Counted from the stretch's first letter, positions 51,327 to 62,133 are shown. The stretch: 64,000 nt of DNA from Candidatus Thioglobus sp. (GCA_028228555.1 JAOJBP010000001.1:186001-250000), one strand, 5' to 3'. A program made the numbers and translations. Notes: a model not told the origin generated them from the sequence alone.

Positions 51327-52013
51327 TTAGTCTTTTGCACGCCATTTACCGTACTTGACGTCCTTCCAGTATTCTTTTTTCATTAAGTAAGAAAGGATAA
51401 ATAGGATGAATAAAAATCCTAGAACTTTAATACCGATCTCATATCTAATTAGCTTCACAGGCTCTGATACATAGTCCAAGAAGTTAGTGATATCTCTTAC
51501 TTCTCGATTGAACTCCAACTCTGATTTATCTTGCTTAGATTGCCATAAGGCATCAGGCATAGAGGCGTTTTCTAGTACATGGTTATTCACACCATAAGGA
51601 CGTGTATCGTCTGCATAAAAACTTCTAAGATAAGTATATATCCAGTCTGTGCCCTTTGCTCGAGCAGTTAATGATAAGTCAGGCGGGGTTGTGCCAAACC
51701 ATTTATTTGCTCCATCAACAGGCATTGATGAAAATATTTTGCTACCTGTTTTTTCAGCATTAAACATTAGATTTTTAGCCATATCGGCTTCATCAATATT
51801 TAAATCCTTAGCAATACGATTGTAGCGCATTAGCTCAATAGAATGACAGCCTGAACAGTTATTCATGAAAGACTTGACGCCTCGTTGTAATGAGGCTTCA
51901 TCCGTAATATCAGTATTAGCGTTATCCAAATTAACACCCACACCGGCTGAGTTAGCATTGAAAGAGATTATCAATACTGAAACTATAGATATTGTTTTAA
52001 GTAGTGTCTTCAT
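51327..52013 (-). CDS. petC: Ubiquinol-cytochrome c reductase, cytochrome c1
   Basis: 228 residues from the ATG at 52013, which opens a signal peptide (MKTLLKTISIVSVLIISFNANSA); the longer frame overlaps petB. Haem-binding motif CSGCH with preceding FMNN. The Met ligand region is in the C-terminal half, and one C-terminal membrane anchor (LGFLFILFILSYLMKKEYW) holds it in the inner membrane. It accepts electrons from the Rieske protein and passes them to soluble cytochrome c. Third gene of petABC. Confidence 0.95.
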   Translation of the reverse strand: MKTLLKTISIVSVLIISFNANSAGVGVNLDNANTDITDEASLQRGVKSFMNNCSGCHSIELMRYNRIAKDLNIDEADMAKNLMFNAEKTGSKIFSSMPVDGANKWFGTTPPDLSLTARAKGTDWIYTYLRSFYADDTRPYGVNNHVLENASMPDALWQSKQDKSELEFNREVRDITNFLDYVSEPVKLIRYEIGIKVLGFLFILFILSYLMKKEYWKDVKYGKWRAKD

Positions 52014-52014
52014 A

Positions 52015-53241
52015 TTATTGCTCCGTGGTTCTTTCAGGCACCGGTTTGGTTTTACCAATAGAGGTAAACCAAGGCATTAGAATAAAGAACGCAAAATAAA
52101 GTGTGGTGAAAATTTGAGCCATTAAACTGTATAAAGGCGTCACTGCTTGCATACCAAGCCAGCCTAACACAACAAAAGTGACCACGAAAATTCCTAAAGC
52201 AACCTTATAAGGCCATGAACGGTATCTAATTGATTTAACTTTAGAGCGATCTAACCACGGCAATGCGATAAGAATTAGTAAAGCAGCAAACATGGCTAAT
52301 ACACCAGGTAATTGCGATCCAAACATTGGCGGCACAGCCCTTAGAACCGAATAAAAAGGTGTTAAGTACCATAGTGGCGCAATGTGATCAGGCGTCTTAA
52401 GAGGGTTTGCTTCAATAAAGTTTGGACCCTCCAGAAAATAACCTCCTAACGCAGGAGCAAAAAATACAATTGAGGAGAAAATCATTAAGAAAACCACCAC
52501 GCCCACAATGTCTTTGACACTGTAATATGGGTGAAATGGAATGCCATCTTTTGGAATACCATTTTCATCTTTATTTTGCTTGATTTCAACACCGTCTGGA
52601 TTATTCGAGCCAACCGTATGCAATGCAACGATATGCAAAAATACCAACACTACTAAGATTAATGGAATGGCGATAACGTGCAATGAGAAGAATCGATTTA
52701 ATGTAGCGTCCCCTACTGCATAATCACCTAGAATAAACTCCAAGATTATGTCACCCACAATTGGGAATGAGCCAAAAAGATTGATAATAACCTTTGCACC
52801 CCAGTAAGACATTTGACCCCACGGCAGAACATAGCCCATAAAGGCTTCAGCCATCAAGGCTATGTAAAGAACCATACCAAGTATCCAAATTAATTCCCGA
52901 GGCGCTTTATATGAGCCATAAAGCAACGCTCGGTACATATGCAGATAAATTACCACAAAGAATGCAGATGCACCTGTTGAGTGAATATAACGGATCAACC
53001 AGCCCCAATCAACGTCTCGCATAATATACTCAACGGATGCAAAGGCATTAACTGCATCAGGTTTATAATGCATGGTTAAAAATATACCAGTAAATAGCTG
53101 AATAACCAATACCAGCACAGCTAAAGATCCAAAAAAATACCAGAAATTAAAGTTTCTAGGCGTGTAATATTCTGCTAGATGCTCATTCCAGACTTTAGTT
53201 AGCGGGAATCTTTGATCTATCCAGTTTTTGTTGTTATCCAT
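52015..53241 (-). CDS. petB: Ubiquinol-cytochrome c reductase, cytochrome b
   Basis: 408 residues, full-length proteobacterial cytochrome b with eight membrane helices. Binds two b haems and both quinone sites. Haem-ligand His pairs are visible in RYIHSTGASAFFVVIYLHMYR and LHVIAIPLILVVLVFLHIVALH. The Qo-site PEWY motif region appears as PLWYLTPFYSVLRA, so Pro-Glu-Trp-Tyr is PLWY here. The GYVLPWGQMSYWGA segment is the cd-loop. Between petA and petC with small gaps. Central to the respiratory chain of this organism. Confidence 0.96.
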   Translation of the reverse strand: MDNNKNWIDQRFPLTKVWNEHLAEYYTPRNFNFWYFFGSLAVLVLVIQLFTGIFLTMHYKPDAVNAFASVEYIMRDVDWGWLIRYIHSTGASAFFVVIYLHMYRALLYGSYKAPRELIWILGMVLYIALMAEAFMGYVLPWGQMSYWGAKVIINLFGSFPIVGDIILEFILGDYAVGDATLNRFFSLHVIAIPLILVVLVFLHIVALHTVGSNNPDGVEIKQNKDENGIPKDGIPFHPYYSVKDIVGVVVFLMIFSSIVFFAPALGGYFLEGPNFIEANPLKTPDHIAPLWYLTPFYSVLRAVPPMFGSQLPGVLAMFAALLILIALPWLDRSKVKSIRYRSWPYKVALGIFVVTFVVLGWLGMQAVTPLYSLMAQIFTTLYFAFFILMPWFTSIGKTKPVPERTTEQ

Positions 53242-53255
53242 TTTCTCTCCAATAA

Positions 53256-53849
53256 TTAGACTTTCGGATCAACACCTAAGCGGATAAGCGTGTCTGATAC
53301 AAAGTGATAAGGCGGGATAGCCAGGTTGATCGGTGCTGGTGTGTTCTTATAAACGCGACCTGCTAGGTCAAATTTAGACCCGTGACAAGGACAATAAAAC
53401 CCACCTTGCCAGTCGTCACCACCTAAGTCTGCTGCACCTACTTCAGGACGATAGGTAGGAGAGCAGCCTAAATGAGTGCAAATACCAATTATGACGGCAA
53501 CTTCCGGATTGATAGAGCGCCATTTATTTTTAGCATAATCAGGCTGTTGAGGTTCTTCATTGTTTGGATCTACTAGAAAATTATTCAATGTATCTAATTT
53601 GGCAACTGTATCTTTGTCACGCTTAAAAACCCAGACAGGTTTTTTGCGCCAAAGAACGCGAACCAGCTGACCATCCTCTAGTTTTGAGATATCTACATCT
53701 ACAGGAGCTCCAGCTGCTTTTGCACGTGCCGAGGGCATCCAAGAAGACAGAAACGGCACCATTACAAAGCCAACACCAACAGCACCAACTACACTAGTGG
53801 CGTTGGTCAAAAAACGCCTTTTCTTTAAATCTATTTCTTGTTCTGACAT
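53256..53849 (-). CDS. petA: Ubiquinol-cytochrome c reductase, Rieske iron-sulfur subunit
   Basis: 197 residues. The N-terminus (KKRRFLTNATSVVGAVGVGFVMVPFL) is a twin-arginine type signal anchor that stays in the membrane, normal for Rieske proteins. The 2Fe-2S ligands are in CTHLGCSP (Cys and His) and CPCHGSKFD (Cys and His). A linker with NNEEPQQPDYAKNKWRSI precedes the cluster domain. First gene of petABC; it hands electrons from ubiquinol to cytochrome c1. Confidence 0.96.
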   Translation of the reverse strand: MSEQEIDLKKRRFLTNATSVVGAVGVGFVMVPFLSSWMPSARAKAAGAPVDVDISKLEDGQLVRVLWRKKPVWVFKRDKDTVAKLDTLNNFLVDPNNEEPQQPDYAKNKWRSINPEVAVIIGICTHLGCSPTYRPEVGAADLGGDDWQGGFYCPCHGSKFDLAGRVYKNTPAPINLAIPPYHFVSDTLIRLGVDPKV

Positions 53850-53947
53850 AAGATTACATCCCTTTACTCTAAATATTTATACAATAAAAATCCAATAATT
53901 ATACTGTAATATTATTATTAAATGATAAGCAATTAGCGCGGTTTGTG

Positions 53948-54262
53948 TTATTGAATGGAAGAGACTCTGATGTTGATATGATCTATGTTGCCAGCCAAAG
54001 AAATAGACTGTAAAAGTATGATTAATTCAGGAAGTTGCTGTTTAGCTCTAAAAGCAATAGCCGAGTTATTGGCTATTAAGGTTGCTGTACTGCCCTTAAT
54101 CAGGCAAAGTTTCAAAGTTTTTAGAGTGTCTGGTAGTTTTGGCGCTAGCTGTATATTAATCTCATTATAGATTTTAGCCTGAGCAAATAATTGACCCAGC
54201 TCCCCGCCAGGAGAAAAATTTGAAATATTAGTTGTTGGCTTATGCGGGCACATTTGATGCAA
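53948..54262 (-). CDS. dciA: DciA-like (DUF721) replicative helicase-associated protein
   Basis: 104 residues. DUF721 proteins (DciA) are the common ancestral loaders of the DnaB helicase in bacteria lacking dnaC. The visible pattern is a short basic/polar N-terminus, then strands and helices with LKLCLIKGSTATLIANNSAIAFRAKQQLPELIILLQ, matching the KH-like core. The gene lies divergently next to secA, a frequent position for DUF721 in gammaproteobacteria. A later Met (54253) could be the start. Similarity is weak in such short proteins, so context carries part of the call. Confidence 0.75.
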   Translation of the reverse strand: MHQMCPHKPTTNISNFSPGGELGQLFAQAKIYNEINIQLAPKLPDTLKTLKLCLIKGSTATLIANNSAIAFRAKQQLPELIILLQSISLAGNIDHINIRVSSIQ

Positions 54263-54321
54263 AGGCTAGTTTATATGTGAGAAAATAGGTTTTTTTGTAA
54301 AAAACAGTTCTTTTTATCCTA

Positions 54322-57000
54322 ATGAGTATTATAAATAAAATTTTATCCAAGATTGTCGGCTCTAGAAATGAGCGACTTGTTAAAGAACTAAGCAAGACAG
54401 TTAAGGGTATTAATGATCTAGAGGAAGGATTTCAAGCTCTGAGTGATGAGCAGTTGCGAACCAAAACCCAAGAATTTAAAGAGCGTTATGAGTCTCAAGA
54501 ATCTTTAGATGACTTATTAACTGAAGCTTTTGCGGTAATGCGTGAGGCCAGCGTTCGGGTTCTCGGGCTAAGGCATCATGATGTTCAGCTTATTGGCGGC
54601 ATGGTTTTGCATAATGGCAACATTGCAGAGATGGGGACTGGCGAAGGTAAAACTTTAGTCGCTACGTTGCCAGCTTATCTTAACGCTTTAAGTGGTAAGG
54701 GTGTTCATGTTGTTACTGTGAATGATTATTTGGCCGAACGTGATGCTGAATGGATGGGCAAGGTATTTGAATTTTTAGGTTTAAGCGTAGGCATTGTTGC
54801 CTCTAATAGACCCCCAGAGGAGAAGCAAGCAGCTTATGCATGCGATGTGGTTTATGCTACAAATAACGAATTGGGCTTTGACTATCTGCGTGATAATATG
54901 GCCTTTACCACTGACCAAAAGGTGCAACGAGGGTTGAATTTTTCCATTGTTGATGAAGTAGACTCGATTTTGATTGATGAAGCGAGAACACCCCTGATTA
55001 TTTCTGGACCTGCAGCAGATTATGCTGAGGTATACAAAGCCATTAATCACATGATTCCTAACTTTACCAAGCAAGTTGAGAGTGGCGAAGGTAAAGAGGT
55101 TGTTGTGGAAGTGCCAGGAGATTACACAGTCGATGAAAAGCATAAACAGGTATTTTTAACAGACGACGGCCATTCAAAAGCAGAGAGTCTTTTGATTGAT
55201 GCAGGTGCATTACCAGAGGGTGCAAGCCTTTATGATGCTAGTAATATTTTATTAATGCAGCATATTAACTCGGCTCTTAGGGCCCATATCTTATTCAAAA
55301 TAGACGACAACTATATTATTGATGGTGATGAGATAGTTATTGTTGATGAATTTACTGGTAGAACAATGCCGGGTCGTCGCTGGAGTGAAGGGCTTCATCA
55401 GGCTATTGAAGCCAAAGAAGGAGTGAGCATTAAGAAAGAAAATCAAACACTAGCCTCGATTACTTTCCAAAATTATTTCAGACTTTATGCCAAGCTATCT
55501 GGCATGACTGGAACAGCAGATACCGAGGCGGTAGAGTTTCAAGATATTTATAATCTTGAAACTGTCGTTATTCCGCCTAATAAAATTTCAGAGAGAAATG
55601 ATAAAGCCGATCAAATTTACCTAACTTTAGAAGAAAAGCTAGAGGCTATTGCAAATGATGTAGTTAATTGCCAAGAAACAGGTCAACCGGTTTTGGTAGG
55701 CACTAGTAGTATTGAAAATTCTGAAGCAATTTCAGACCTATTAACTAATAAAAAAATTAAGCATGAGGTATTGAATGCGAAGCAACACGAGAGGGAGGCG
55801 ATTATTATCGCCAATGCTGGCTCAGTTGGTGCGGTAACCATTGCAACTAATATGGCCGGTCGTGGTACTGACATTGTACTAGGTGGAAAACTGACAGACG
55901 ATGCAACGGAAAAACAAAAACAAGATTGGAGTGGTGAGCATGCAAAGGTGATTTCTTCAGGCGGCCTTCATATTGTGGGCACCGAGCGCAATGAATCTCG
56001 TCGTGTAGATAATCAGCTGCGTGGTCGTTCTGGTCGTCAAGGTGATGTGGGATCGACCCGTTTTTATTTATCGTTAGAAGATAACTTGATGCGTATTTTT
56101 GCCAGTGAAAAAATGGCAACAATGATGCAAAGATTAGGCATGGAAAAGGGCGAAGCTATTGAGCATAAAATGGTTAATAGGGCCATTGAGAATGCACAGC
56201 GTAAAGTTGAGGGCATGAATTACGATGCCAGAAAGAATTTGCTTGAGTACGATGATGTCGCTAACGACCAAAGAAAAGTTATTTATACATTGCGCGATGA
56301 CTTAATGGACGTTGATAATGTTCAGGATCATTTTATAAGCATCAGAAAGCAAGTCATTGGAGATCTTTTTGGAGGTTATATTTCGACAGAACAGGCCGAA
56401 GAAGACTGGGATGTTGAAGGTTTACACAACGCTCTAAAGGCAGACTACAAGGCGGATTTTCCTTTGCAAAAGTGGCTTGATGATGGTGTTGATGTTGATG
56501 AATTAGAGAGTAGGATTGTTGAGGGCTTGAGTGCAATTTGCGACTATAAAGAAGGGTTAGCTGGCTCTGAATCTATGCGTGGATTTGAAAAGGCGGTTAT
56601 GTTACAAACGCTTGATCATTATTGGAAAGAGCATTTGGCTGCCATGGATTATTTACGACAAAGTGTTAATTTGCGAGGCTACGCCCAAAAGAATCCGACC
56701 CAAGAATACAAGCGAGAGTCTTTTGCCATGTTTACTGAGCTTTTAGAGACTATTGATATTGAAGTGGTTAAGTCACTGTCTAGTGTGACTATTAATGAGA
56801 ATACAGATGCTTCTGATGTTGAGCAGCAAGACAATGAAGCAACCGAGCCGCAACATGATGAGCTTGGAGCAGCTGGTGTTGATAATCATGAAGTTGAGGC
56901 AATAGAAAAGCAAACTTACCAACGAGACGATGAAAAAGTGGGGCGCAATGATCCTTGCCCATGTGGCTCGGGTAAAAAGTATAAAAACTGTCATGGCTAA
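54322..57000 (+). CDS. secA: Preprotein translocase ATPase SecA
   Basis: 892 residues, normal. Motor that pushes unfolded proteins through SecYEG. NBD1 has [20 protein letters not shown] (Walker A) and [21 protein letters not shown] (DEVD). The preprotein cross-linking domain follows, then NBD2 with GTSSIENSE and [14 protein letters not shown]. The helical scaffold and wing domains follow. The C-terminal linker (about 820-870) is acidic and ends in the zinc-binding SEC-C motif [19 protein letters not shown]. Divergent from dciA; anmK begins inside its last codons. Confidence 0.97.
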   Translation: MSIINKILSKIVGSRNERLVKELSKTVKGINDLEEGFQALSDEQLRTKTQEFKERYESQESLDDLLTEAFAVMREASVRVLGLRHHDVQLIGGMVLHNGNIAEMGTGEGKTLVATLPAYLNALSGKGVHVVTVNDYLAERDAEWMGKVFEFLGLSVGIVASNRPPEEKQAAYACDVVYATNNELGFDYLRDNMAFTTDQKVQRGLNFSIVDEVDSILIDEARTPLIISGPAADYAEVYKAINHMIPNFTKQVESGEGKEVVVEVPGDYTVDEKHKQVFLTDDGHSKAESLLIDAGALPEGASLYDASNILLMQHINSALRAHILFKIDDNYIIDGDEIVIVDEFTGRTMPGRRWSEGLHQAIEAKEGVSIKKENQTLASITFQNYFRLYAKLSGMTGTADTEAVEFQDIYNLETVVIPPNKISERNDKADQIYLTLEEKLEAIANDVVNCQETGQPVLVGTSSIENSEAISDLLTNKKIKHEVLNAKQHEREAIIIANAGSVGAVTIATNMAGRGTDIVLGGKLTDDATEKQKQDWSGEHAKVISSGGLHIVGTERNESRRVDNQLRGRSGRQGDVGSTRFYLSLEDNLMRIFASEKMATMMQRLGMEKGEAIEHKMVNRAIENAQRKVEGMNYDARKNLLEYDDVANDQRKVIYTLRDDLMDVDNVQDHFISIRKQVIGDLFGGYISTEQAEEDWDVEGLHNALKADYKADFPLQKWLDDGVDVDELESRIVEGLSAICDYKEGLAGSESMRGFEKAVMLQTLDHYWKEHLAAMDYLRQSVNLRGYAQKNPTQEYKRESFAMFTELLETIDIEVVKSLSSVTINENTDASDVEQQDNEATEPQHDELGAAGVDNHEVEAIEKQTYQRDDEKVGRNDPCPCGSGKKYKNCHG

Positions 57001-58069
57001 CACAGAAAATGTCCAATATTATATTGGACTGATGTCTGGCACCAGTCTTGATGGTGTTGATGGGGTTATTGTTAATAGCATGACTCAAAAAATAGTTAAC
57101 CAGGCTTATCTACCCTACTCAAAGGCGCTCAAAAACAGCTTGCGCCAGTTAACCCAGAGCGGCAGAACCTCGTTAGAAAGTTTAGCGGAAATAGACACCC
57201 AAGTTGCAGATGTTTTTTCTAATACAGCTTTACTTCTATTGTCTAATGCTGGTCTTAAGTCTAATGAGATTACTGCAATTGGCTCACACGGTCAAACAAT
57301 TTATCATCAAGGCGGCAACTACTCGATGCAAATCGCACACGGTGCATTGATTGCACAAAAAACCAACATTACAACCGTGGCAGATTTTCGCATGCAGGAT
57401 GTTGCCGCTGGCGGCCAGGGCGCTCCGTTAACGCCACTATATCATTTGCACTTGCTAAATGGCAAGCCTGGTACGGTGATTAATTTAGGCGGTATTGCTA
57501 ATTTGACCCAAATAAGTGGCGAGAGTGTAATTGGTTTTGATACAGGTCCAGCAAATACATTGTTAGATAATTGGATTAAACAGCACAAATCATTAGATTG
57601 TGACCTTGATGGGTTGTGGGCTAGAAGTGGCCTTGTTGATCAAGGGTTATTAGATAAGCTGTTAGCAGATGCTTATTTTCAAAAAAATATACCTAAGAGC
57701 ACAGGCCCAGAATATTTCAATCTTGCTTGGCTGGATAAACTCTTGACAGGCGATGAAACTGCAAAAGACGTTCAAAGAACTTTATTAGAGTTAACAGCCC
57801 TGAGTGTCTCCAAATTCATTAGACCAGATACTGACGTGTATTTATGTGGGGGCGGCGCGCACAATGCTTTTTTAGTAGAGCGCTTGACGTGCTTAAACTC
57901 AAGTAGTCGTATTATGAGCACCAATAATCTGGGCGTTCACGTAGATTATGTTGAAGCCGCTGCTTTTGCTTTTTTCGCACAACGCACGTTAGCGGGAAAA
58001 ACCTCAAATTTAACTGAAGTTACTGGCGCAAAACAAACAAGAATATTAGGAGCAATTTATGCAATTTAA
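56993..58069 (+). CDS. anmK: Anhydro-N-acetylmuramic acid kinase
   Basis: 358 residues from the ATG at 56993, overlapping the secA stop by eight bases; earlier in-frame codons lie inside the secA SEC-C motif. Phosphorylates and opens 1,6-anhydroMurNAc from recycled cell wall, acting after AmpD (at base 1). Landmarks: [72 protein letters not shown] and [10 protein letters not shown]. The stop overlaps the pyrC start region by eleven bases, suggesting coupling. Confidence 0.95.
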   Translation: MANTENVQYYIGLMSGTSLDGVDGVIVNSMTQKIVNQAYLPYSKALKNSLRQLTQSGRTSLESLAEIDTQVADVFSNTALLLLSNAGLKSNEITAIGSHGQTIYHQGGNYSMQIAHGALIAQKTNITTVADFRMQDVAAGGQGAPLTPLYHLHLLNGKPGTVINLGGIANLTQISGESVIGFDTGPANTLLDNWIKQHKSLDCDLDGLWARSGLVDQGLLDKLLADAYFQKNIPKSTGPEYFNLAWLDKLLTGDETAKDVQRTLLELTALSVSKFIRPDTDVYLCGGGAHNAFLVERLTCLNSSSRIMSTNNLGVHVDYVEAAAFAFFAQRTLAGKTSNLTEVTGAKQTRILGAIYAI

Positions 58070-59090
58070 ATTAATTCAACCAGACGACTGGCATTTACAT
58101 GTGCGATCTGGAGAGGCACTAAAATCAGTCGTAGGAATGAGTGCCAATCAAATGGCTAGGGCTATTATTATGCCAAATTTAAACCCACCAGTAGCAAACG
58201 CTGAACAGGCACAAGAGTATAGAGACGAGATTCTTGCTGCACTTCCTGAAGACACCGAGTTCGACCCTTTGATGGTGTTATATTTAACCAACAATACCAG
58301 CGTAAAAGATATTGAGGCCGCATCTAAGTGTCATTTTATCAAGGCTGCTAAACTCTATCCTGCAGGCGCCACCACTAATTCTGATAGTGGAGTGACTGAC
58401 ATTAAAAATATCTATCCGGCATTGGAAATGATGAGCAAGACAGGTATGCTTTTACTGGTTCATGGAGAGGTTACACATCCTGATATCGATATTTTTGATC
58501 GTGAAGCGGTGTTTATTGACCAAATTCTAACTCAAATTGTTAAAGACTTTCCGGAGCTTAAAATTGTTTTTGAACATATTACGACAAAAGATGCGGTAGA
58601 TTTCGTTTTGAAGAGTGGTAAAAACGTAGCCGCAACTATCACGCCCCACCATTTGCTGGCAAATCGTAATGATATGTTGGTCGGCGGCATTCGTCCACAT
58701 TATTTCTGCCTACCTGTTCTTAAGCGAGCGAACCCTCATCAACTGGCCTTGCTTGACGCAGCTATCAGCGGCAATCCAAAATTTTTCTTAGGAACAGACT
58801 CTGCGCCACATGCAAAGGATGCAAAAGAATCGGCTTGTGGTTGTGCGGGAATCTTAAGCGCACATTGTGCGATTGAACTCTATGCGCAAGTCTTTGAGTC
58901 GAGGGGCGCTCTAGATAAGCTTGAAGGGTTTGCATCACTCTTTGGTCCGGATTTTTACGGCCTGCCCAGAAACACGCGAACTATCACCTTGTCTAAAGAA
59001 AACTGGACGGTGCCTGATAGCTATGATTATGCGGGCTCGACTATCGTGCCATTTATGGCGGGAGAGGTTCTATCTTGGAAGTTGATTTAG
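58059..59090 (+). CDS. pyrC: Dihydroorotase
   Basis: 343 residues, the class II (E. coli-like) single-function enzyme. Cyclises carbamoyl aspartate to dihydroorotate. Metal ligands: [10 protein letters not shown] (two His), the carboxylated Lys in [15 protein letters not shown], the His of VHGEVT and of [10 protein letters not shown], and Asp in [14 protein letters not shown]. It precedes PyrD in the pathway (48599). Overlaps anmK by eleven bases; its AGGAG ribosome site lies in the anmK end. Confidence 0.96.
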   Translation: MQFKLIQPDDWHLHVRSGEALKSVVGMSANQMARAIIMPNLNPPVANAEQAQEYRDEILAALPEDTEFDPLMVLYLTNNTSVKDIEAASKCHFIKAAKLYPAGATTNSDSGVTDIKNIYPALEMMSKTGMLLLVHGEVTHPDIDIFDREAVFIDQILTQIVKDFPELKIVFEHITTKDAVDFVLKSGKNVAATITPHHLLANRNDMLVGGIRPHYFCLPVLKRANPHQLALLDAAISGNPKFFLGTDSAPHAKDAKESACGCAGILSAHCAIELYAQVFESRGALDKLEGFASLFGPDFYGLPRNTRTITLSKENWTVPDSYDYAGSTIVPFMAGEVLSWKLI

Positions 59091-59093
59091 CAT

Positions 59094-60005
59094 CTAGCCA
59101 AAGTAGTTTTTCGCCGCTTCAACATCAAGCTTAATCTGTTCTTTTAGTTTATTAAGGGAGTCGAATTTTTGCTCTTGTCTAATTTGCTGTTTAAACACAA
59201 CCTCGGCAAATGCTCCATAAACTGTTTGGTTAAAGCTAAATAGGAATACTTCTAATAATATATTCTCACCGTTAACGGTGGGTCGTTTGCCTATATTGCA
59301 CACACCTTTAAATGTGTTTCCAAGTAAGTGAACTTGTACACAAAAAACACCTAAAACAGGACTGATATCGCGCTTAATGGGAATGTTTATGGTTGGAAAG
59401 TTGATGGTTCGACCTAGTTGCTTTCCCGAGGTAATTTTTCCAGAAATAGAGAACTCTCGCCCTAGCATCTGATTGGCCAATTCAAACGAACCCTGTGACA
59501 AAAATTCTCGAATTTTTGAACTACTAACTCGGTGATTGTTGCATAGAACACTTTGGGTGTTCTCAACTTTAAATTCCTTTTGTATGCCTAGATTTTTTAG
59601 TAATTTGAAATCCCCCGCCCTTCCTGATCCAAATCGAAAGTCGTCTCCAATAAGGCAAAACTTCATTCCTAGCTTTTCCAGCAGTATTTGTTGTATAAAA
59701 TCTTCAGCACTAAGTTTAGAAAAATCTTGATTAAAGGCAATAATTAGGTGAATATCTAGTCCTAATTGTTTTAATTGTTGGTGTTTTTGTTTAAAGCTAC
59801 TTAATGTGGCTTTTTTGTGGCCAAAAAAACTTTGTGGAGTTGGTGCGAATGAAATTAGCACGGAGGGTAGTTGTAATACTTGAGCCTTTTCAACTAGGCG
59901 TGAAATAATATGCTGATGACCCGTATGAACGCCGTCAAAATTACCTATGGTGACAACGCTCCCTGGGTATTGTTTTAAATTGTGTAGACCACGGACAGTA
60001 TTCAT
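59094..60005 (-). CDS. ribF: Bifunctional riboflavin kinase/FAD synthetase
   Basis: 303 residues. Makes FMN from riboflavin and then FAD. The N-terminal FAD synthetase domain (about 1-180) has VVTIGNFDGVHTGHQHII, LIGDDFRFGSGRAGDF and SSSKIREFLSQG. The C-terminal riboflavin kinase domain has SISGKITSGKQLGRTINFPTINI and GVCNIGKRPTV. It converges on pyrC with a three-base gap, and mutY lies upstream by nine bases on the same strand. Confidence 0.95.
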   Translation of the reverse strand: MNTVRGLHNLKQYPGSVVTIGNFDGVHTGHQHIISRLVEKAQVLQLPSVLISFAPTPQSFFGHKKATLSSFKQKHQQLKQLGLDIHLIIAFNQDFSKLSAEDFIQQILLEKLGMKFCLIGDDFRFGSGRAGDFKLLKNLGIQKEFKVENTQSVLCNNHRVSSSKIREFLSQGSFELANQMLGREFSISGKITSGKQLGRTINFPTINIPIKRDISPVLGVFCVQVHLLGNTFKGVCNIGKRPTVNGENILLEVFLFSFNQTVYGAFAEVVFKQQIRQEQKFDSLNKLKEQIKLDVEAAKNYFG

Positions 60006-60014
60006 GTAACTATT

Positions 60015-61073
60015 TTAGTCTATTTGCTCGCTTAAACCAATGTGCGTTAAGCTTGATATTTGCGAAAGGATTCTAGAAATAGGTTTTGGCATGCCAAGCT
60101 CAGTCTGTTCGATAAGACGAAACTTGGCACTACTAGAGGGGCAGTTGATAACAATAGGGCGAATGTGTAAATGGTAGTGTGTGAAGGTATGTTTAAAAAC
60201 CGGAAGTTGTTTGATGATAACAGCTGACGGGTCAAATTCTTGCATAGACTGTGCGATAGATAGTGGTGTATCTTCAGACTCTACTAAACTCCATAGCCCT
60301 CCCCAAATTCCTTGACTGGGTCTTTTTTGTAAATACACTTGACCATTTTTAACAAACACTAGCATTGCAATCGAACGACTAGGCTTGGTTTTTTTTGGTT
60401 TTGGATTAGGATAATCGAGCTGTGTTTGGTCAATATTTGACTTGCAAATATTACTAATAGGGCAGAGGTTACAACTAGGATTGGAACGAGTACAAACTGT
60501 CGCACCTAGATCCATAATGGCCTGAGTATAGTGATCGATACGAATGTCAGGCGTATGAGATTCAGCTAGACACCATAACTCTTTGATCGTACTACTTTGG
60601 GCATAATGACCTTTGACTTGGTGTGCTCTCGATAGTACACGTTTTACGTTGCCATCTAGTATGGGCTGCTTTTGCTTAAACCCAAGCGCTAGTATCGCAC
60701 CTGCTGTTGATCTTCCGATACCAGGAAGGGCGAGCATTTGCTCGAATTTTTGAGGAAATATACCTTGATAATCATGCGTAACAATTTTGGCAGTTTTATG
60801 AAGGTTTCTTGCTCTTGCGTAATAACCAAGTCCAGCCCACTGCGCCAGAACAGCATCTTCTGGCGCATTAGCTAAATCACTAAGTGAGGGGAAATGATAA
60901 AGAAAACGGTTAAAATAATCAATCACCGTACTAACTTGAGTTTGTTGAAGCATAACCTCACTGAGCCAAATGTGGTATACGTCAACTTCATCTTTACCCC
61001 CAATTTGCCAAGGGAGGTTGGTGCGCCCATGAACATCAAACCAAATAAGGAGTTGATCGGTAAGTTGAGACAA
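60015..61073 (-). CDS. mutY: A/G-specific adenine glycosylase MutY
   Basis: 352 residues. Removes adenine mispaired with 8-oxoguanine. The catalytic Glu is in LSEVMLQQTQV, the helix-hairpin-helix with catalytic Asp in LPGIGRSTAGAILALGF and ILDGNVKRVLSR. The 4Fe-4S loop is CTRSNPSCNLCPISNIC. The C-terminal Nudix-like domain (from about 230) recognises 8-oxoG: MLVFVKNGQVYLQKRPSQGIWGGLWSL. Last but one in a minus-strand run of five closely spaced genes. Confidence 0.96.
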   Translation of the reverse strand: MSQLTDQLLIWFDVHGRTNLPWQIGGKDEVDVYHIWLSEVMLQQTQVSTVIDYFNRFLYHFPSLSDLANAPEDAVLAQWAGLGYYARARNLHKTAKIVTHDYQGIFPQKFEQMLALPGIGRSTAGAILALGFKQKQPILDGNVKRVLSRAHQVKGHYAQSSTIKELWCLAESHTPDIRIDHYTQAIMDLGATVCTRSNPSCNLCPISNICKSNIDQTQLDYPNPKPKKTKPSRSIAMLVFVKNGQVYLQKRPSQGIWGGLWSLVESEDTPLSIAQSMQEFDPSAVIIKQLPVFKHTFTHYHLHIRPIVINCPSSSAKFRLIEQTELGMPKPISRILSQISSLTHIGLSEQID

Positions 61074-61077
61074 GCTA

Positions 61078-62133
61078 TTATCTAAGCTTTAAAGGGTCTT
61101 CAGGATCAATACCATCCATGAAAGGCTTATTCACATCTTCATGAGTGGTTTGATACACGCAACCAATCCAGTTGCTGATAATTTGTCTCGTGGCATCATG
61201 CCAAGTGTTGTCTAATGTCTCACTAATAAGATCTTCAGGGAAATTGTTAATACTAAAATCACCTGCTAATAATTTGACCCTATACTCGTCCAAGATTGCT
61301 TTATTTTGTTCGCCCAAGTAATGTGCAGGAAAAGCAGGATAGGCATCTCGATTGCCCGATAGGTAAGCTACGATTTCGCGCTTGTACTCTTTAAGCAGAC
61401 TAATAGTATCATACTCAGGGTGTCCTTGTAAAAAGACAATACGAAGCAGGTCTTCACTCACACACAGATGTGCGCCTATGTCGCTATCAACCAAAATTTT
61501 AACGCCGGCTGCTGTAAATTGCTGCTTGGTGATTTCATTAAAGCGTGAATGCGGCACATTAAAGTTGGTGTTAACGCTGTTAATTAGAGGGTGTCTTCGA
61601 TTTGCAATTTTATGTTTAAAGACACCCCAACATTTATTGCCAATTGCCTGACGTTTCTGTTGATACCTGAATTCCATCACTGCATGTGTGGCCAGGCAGG
61701 AGCACAAGGTCGAGGTGACGTTTGCATATGACCAGTCAATGACAGCCTTTAATTCATCGTAAAAAGGTGCTTTTTGCAAGTCGGCCTGCTCAACATGAGC
61801 CCCTGTAATAATAAGAGCATCCAGACCCTGTAGTTTTATTTCATCAAAGCTTTGATAATGCTCATTTACATGTTTAAACGCTTGCTCGCCTCGCTCAACA
61901 GAGGGCAACGTAAAGGGATGTAAATAAAATTGAGCAATTTGGTTAGATTGGCCAATGAGACGAAAAAATTGACGCTCAGTGGCCTCTAGAGCTGCATCTG
62001 GCATCAGATTAAGTATGCCAATATGAAGCTCACGAATCACTTGGTGATTTGCACGATCTTTACTTAATACTATCTCCCCTTCAGATTTTAGCCGCACAAA
62101 AGAGGGTAGTTTTGAATGGGCAATTAAAGGCAT
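61078..62133 (-). CDS. metA: MetA-family homoserine O-acyltransferase
   Basis: 351 residues. Acylates homoserine at the start of methionine synthesis. Family landmarks: RELHIGILNLMPDAALEATERQFFRLIG, TSTLCSCLATHAV (nucleophile expected at Cys146), VPHSRFNEI and VFLQGHPEYD (catalytic His238, Glu240). It belongs to the divergent branch found in Thiobacillus-like organisms. The position linked to acyl-CoA choice lies in TGAHVEQADL with Glu at 115; in classical MetA, Gly here goes with succinyl-CoA and Glu with acetyl-CoA. The donor is therefore uncertain. It overlaps the upstream ATPase gene by one base. Confidence 0.9.
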   Translation of the reverse strand: MPLIAHSKLPSFVRLKSEGEIVLSKDRANHQVIRELHIGILNLMPDAALEATERQFFRLIGQSNQIAQFYLHPFTLPSVERGEQAFKHVNEHYQSFDEIKLQGLDALIITGAHVEQADLQKAPFYDELKAVIDWSYANVTSTLCSCLATHAVMEFRYQQKRQAIGNKCWGVFKHKIANRRHPLINSVNTNFNVPHSRFNEITKQQFTAAGVKILVDSDIGAHLCVSEDLLRIVFLQGHPEYDTISLLKEYKREIVAYLSGNRDAYPAFPAHYLGEQNKAILDEYRVKLLAGDFSINNFPEDLISETLDNTWHDATRQIISNWIGCVYQTTHEDVNKPFMDGIDPEDPLKLR

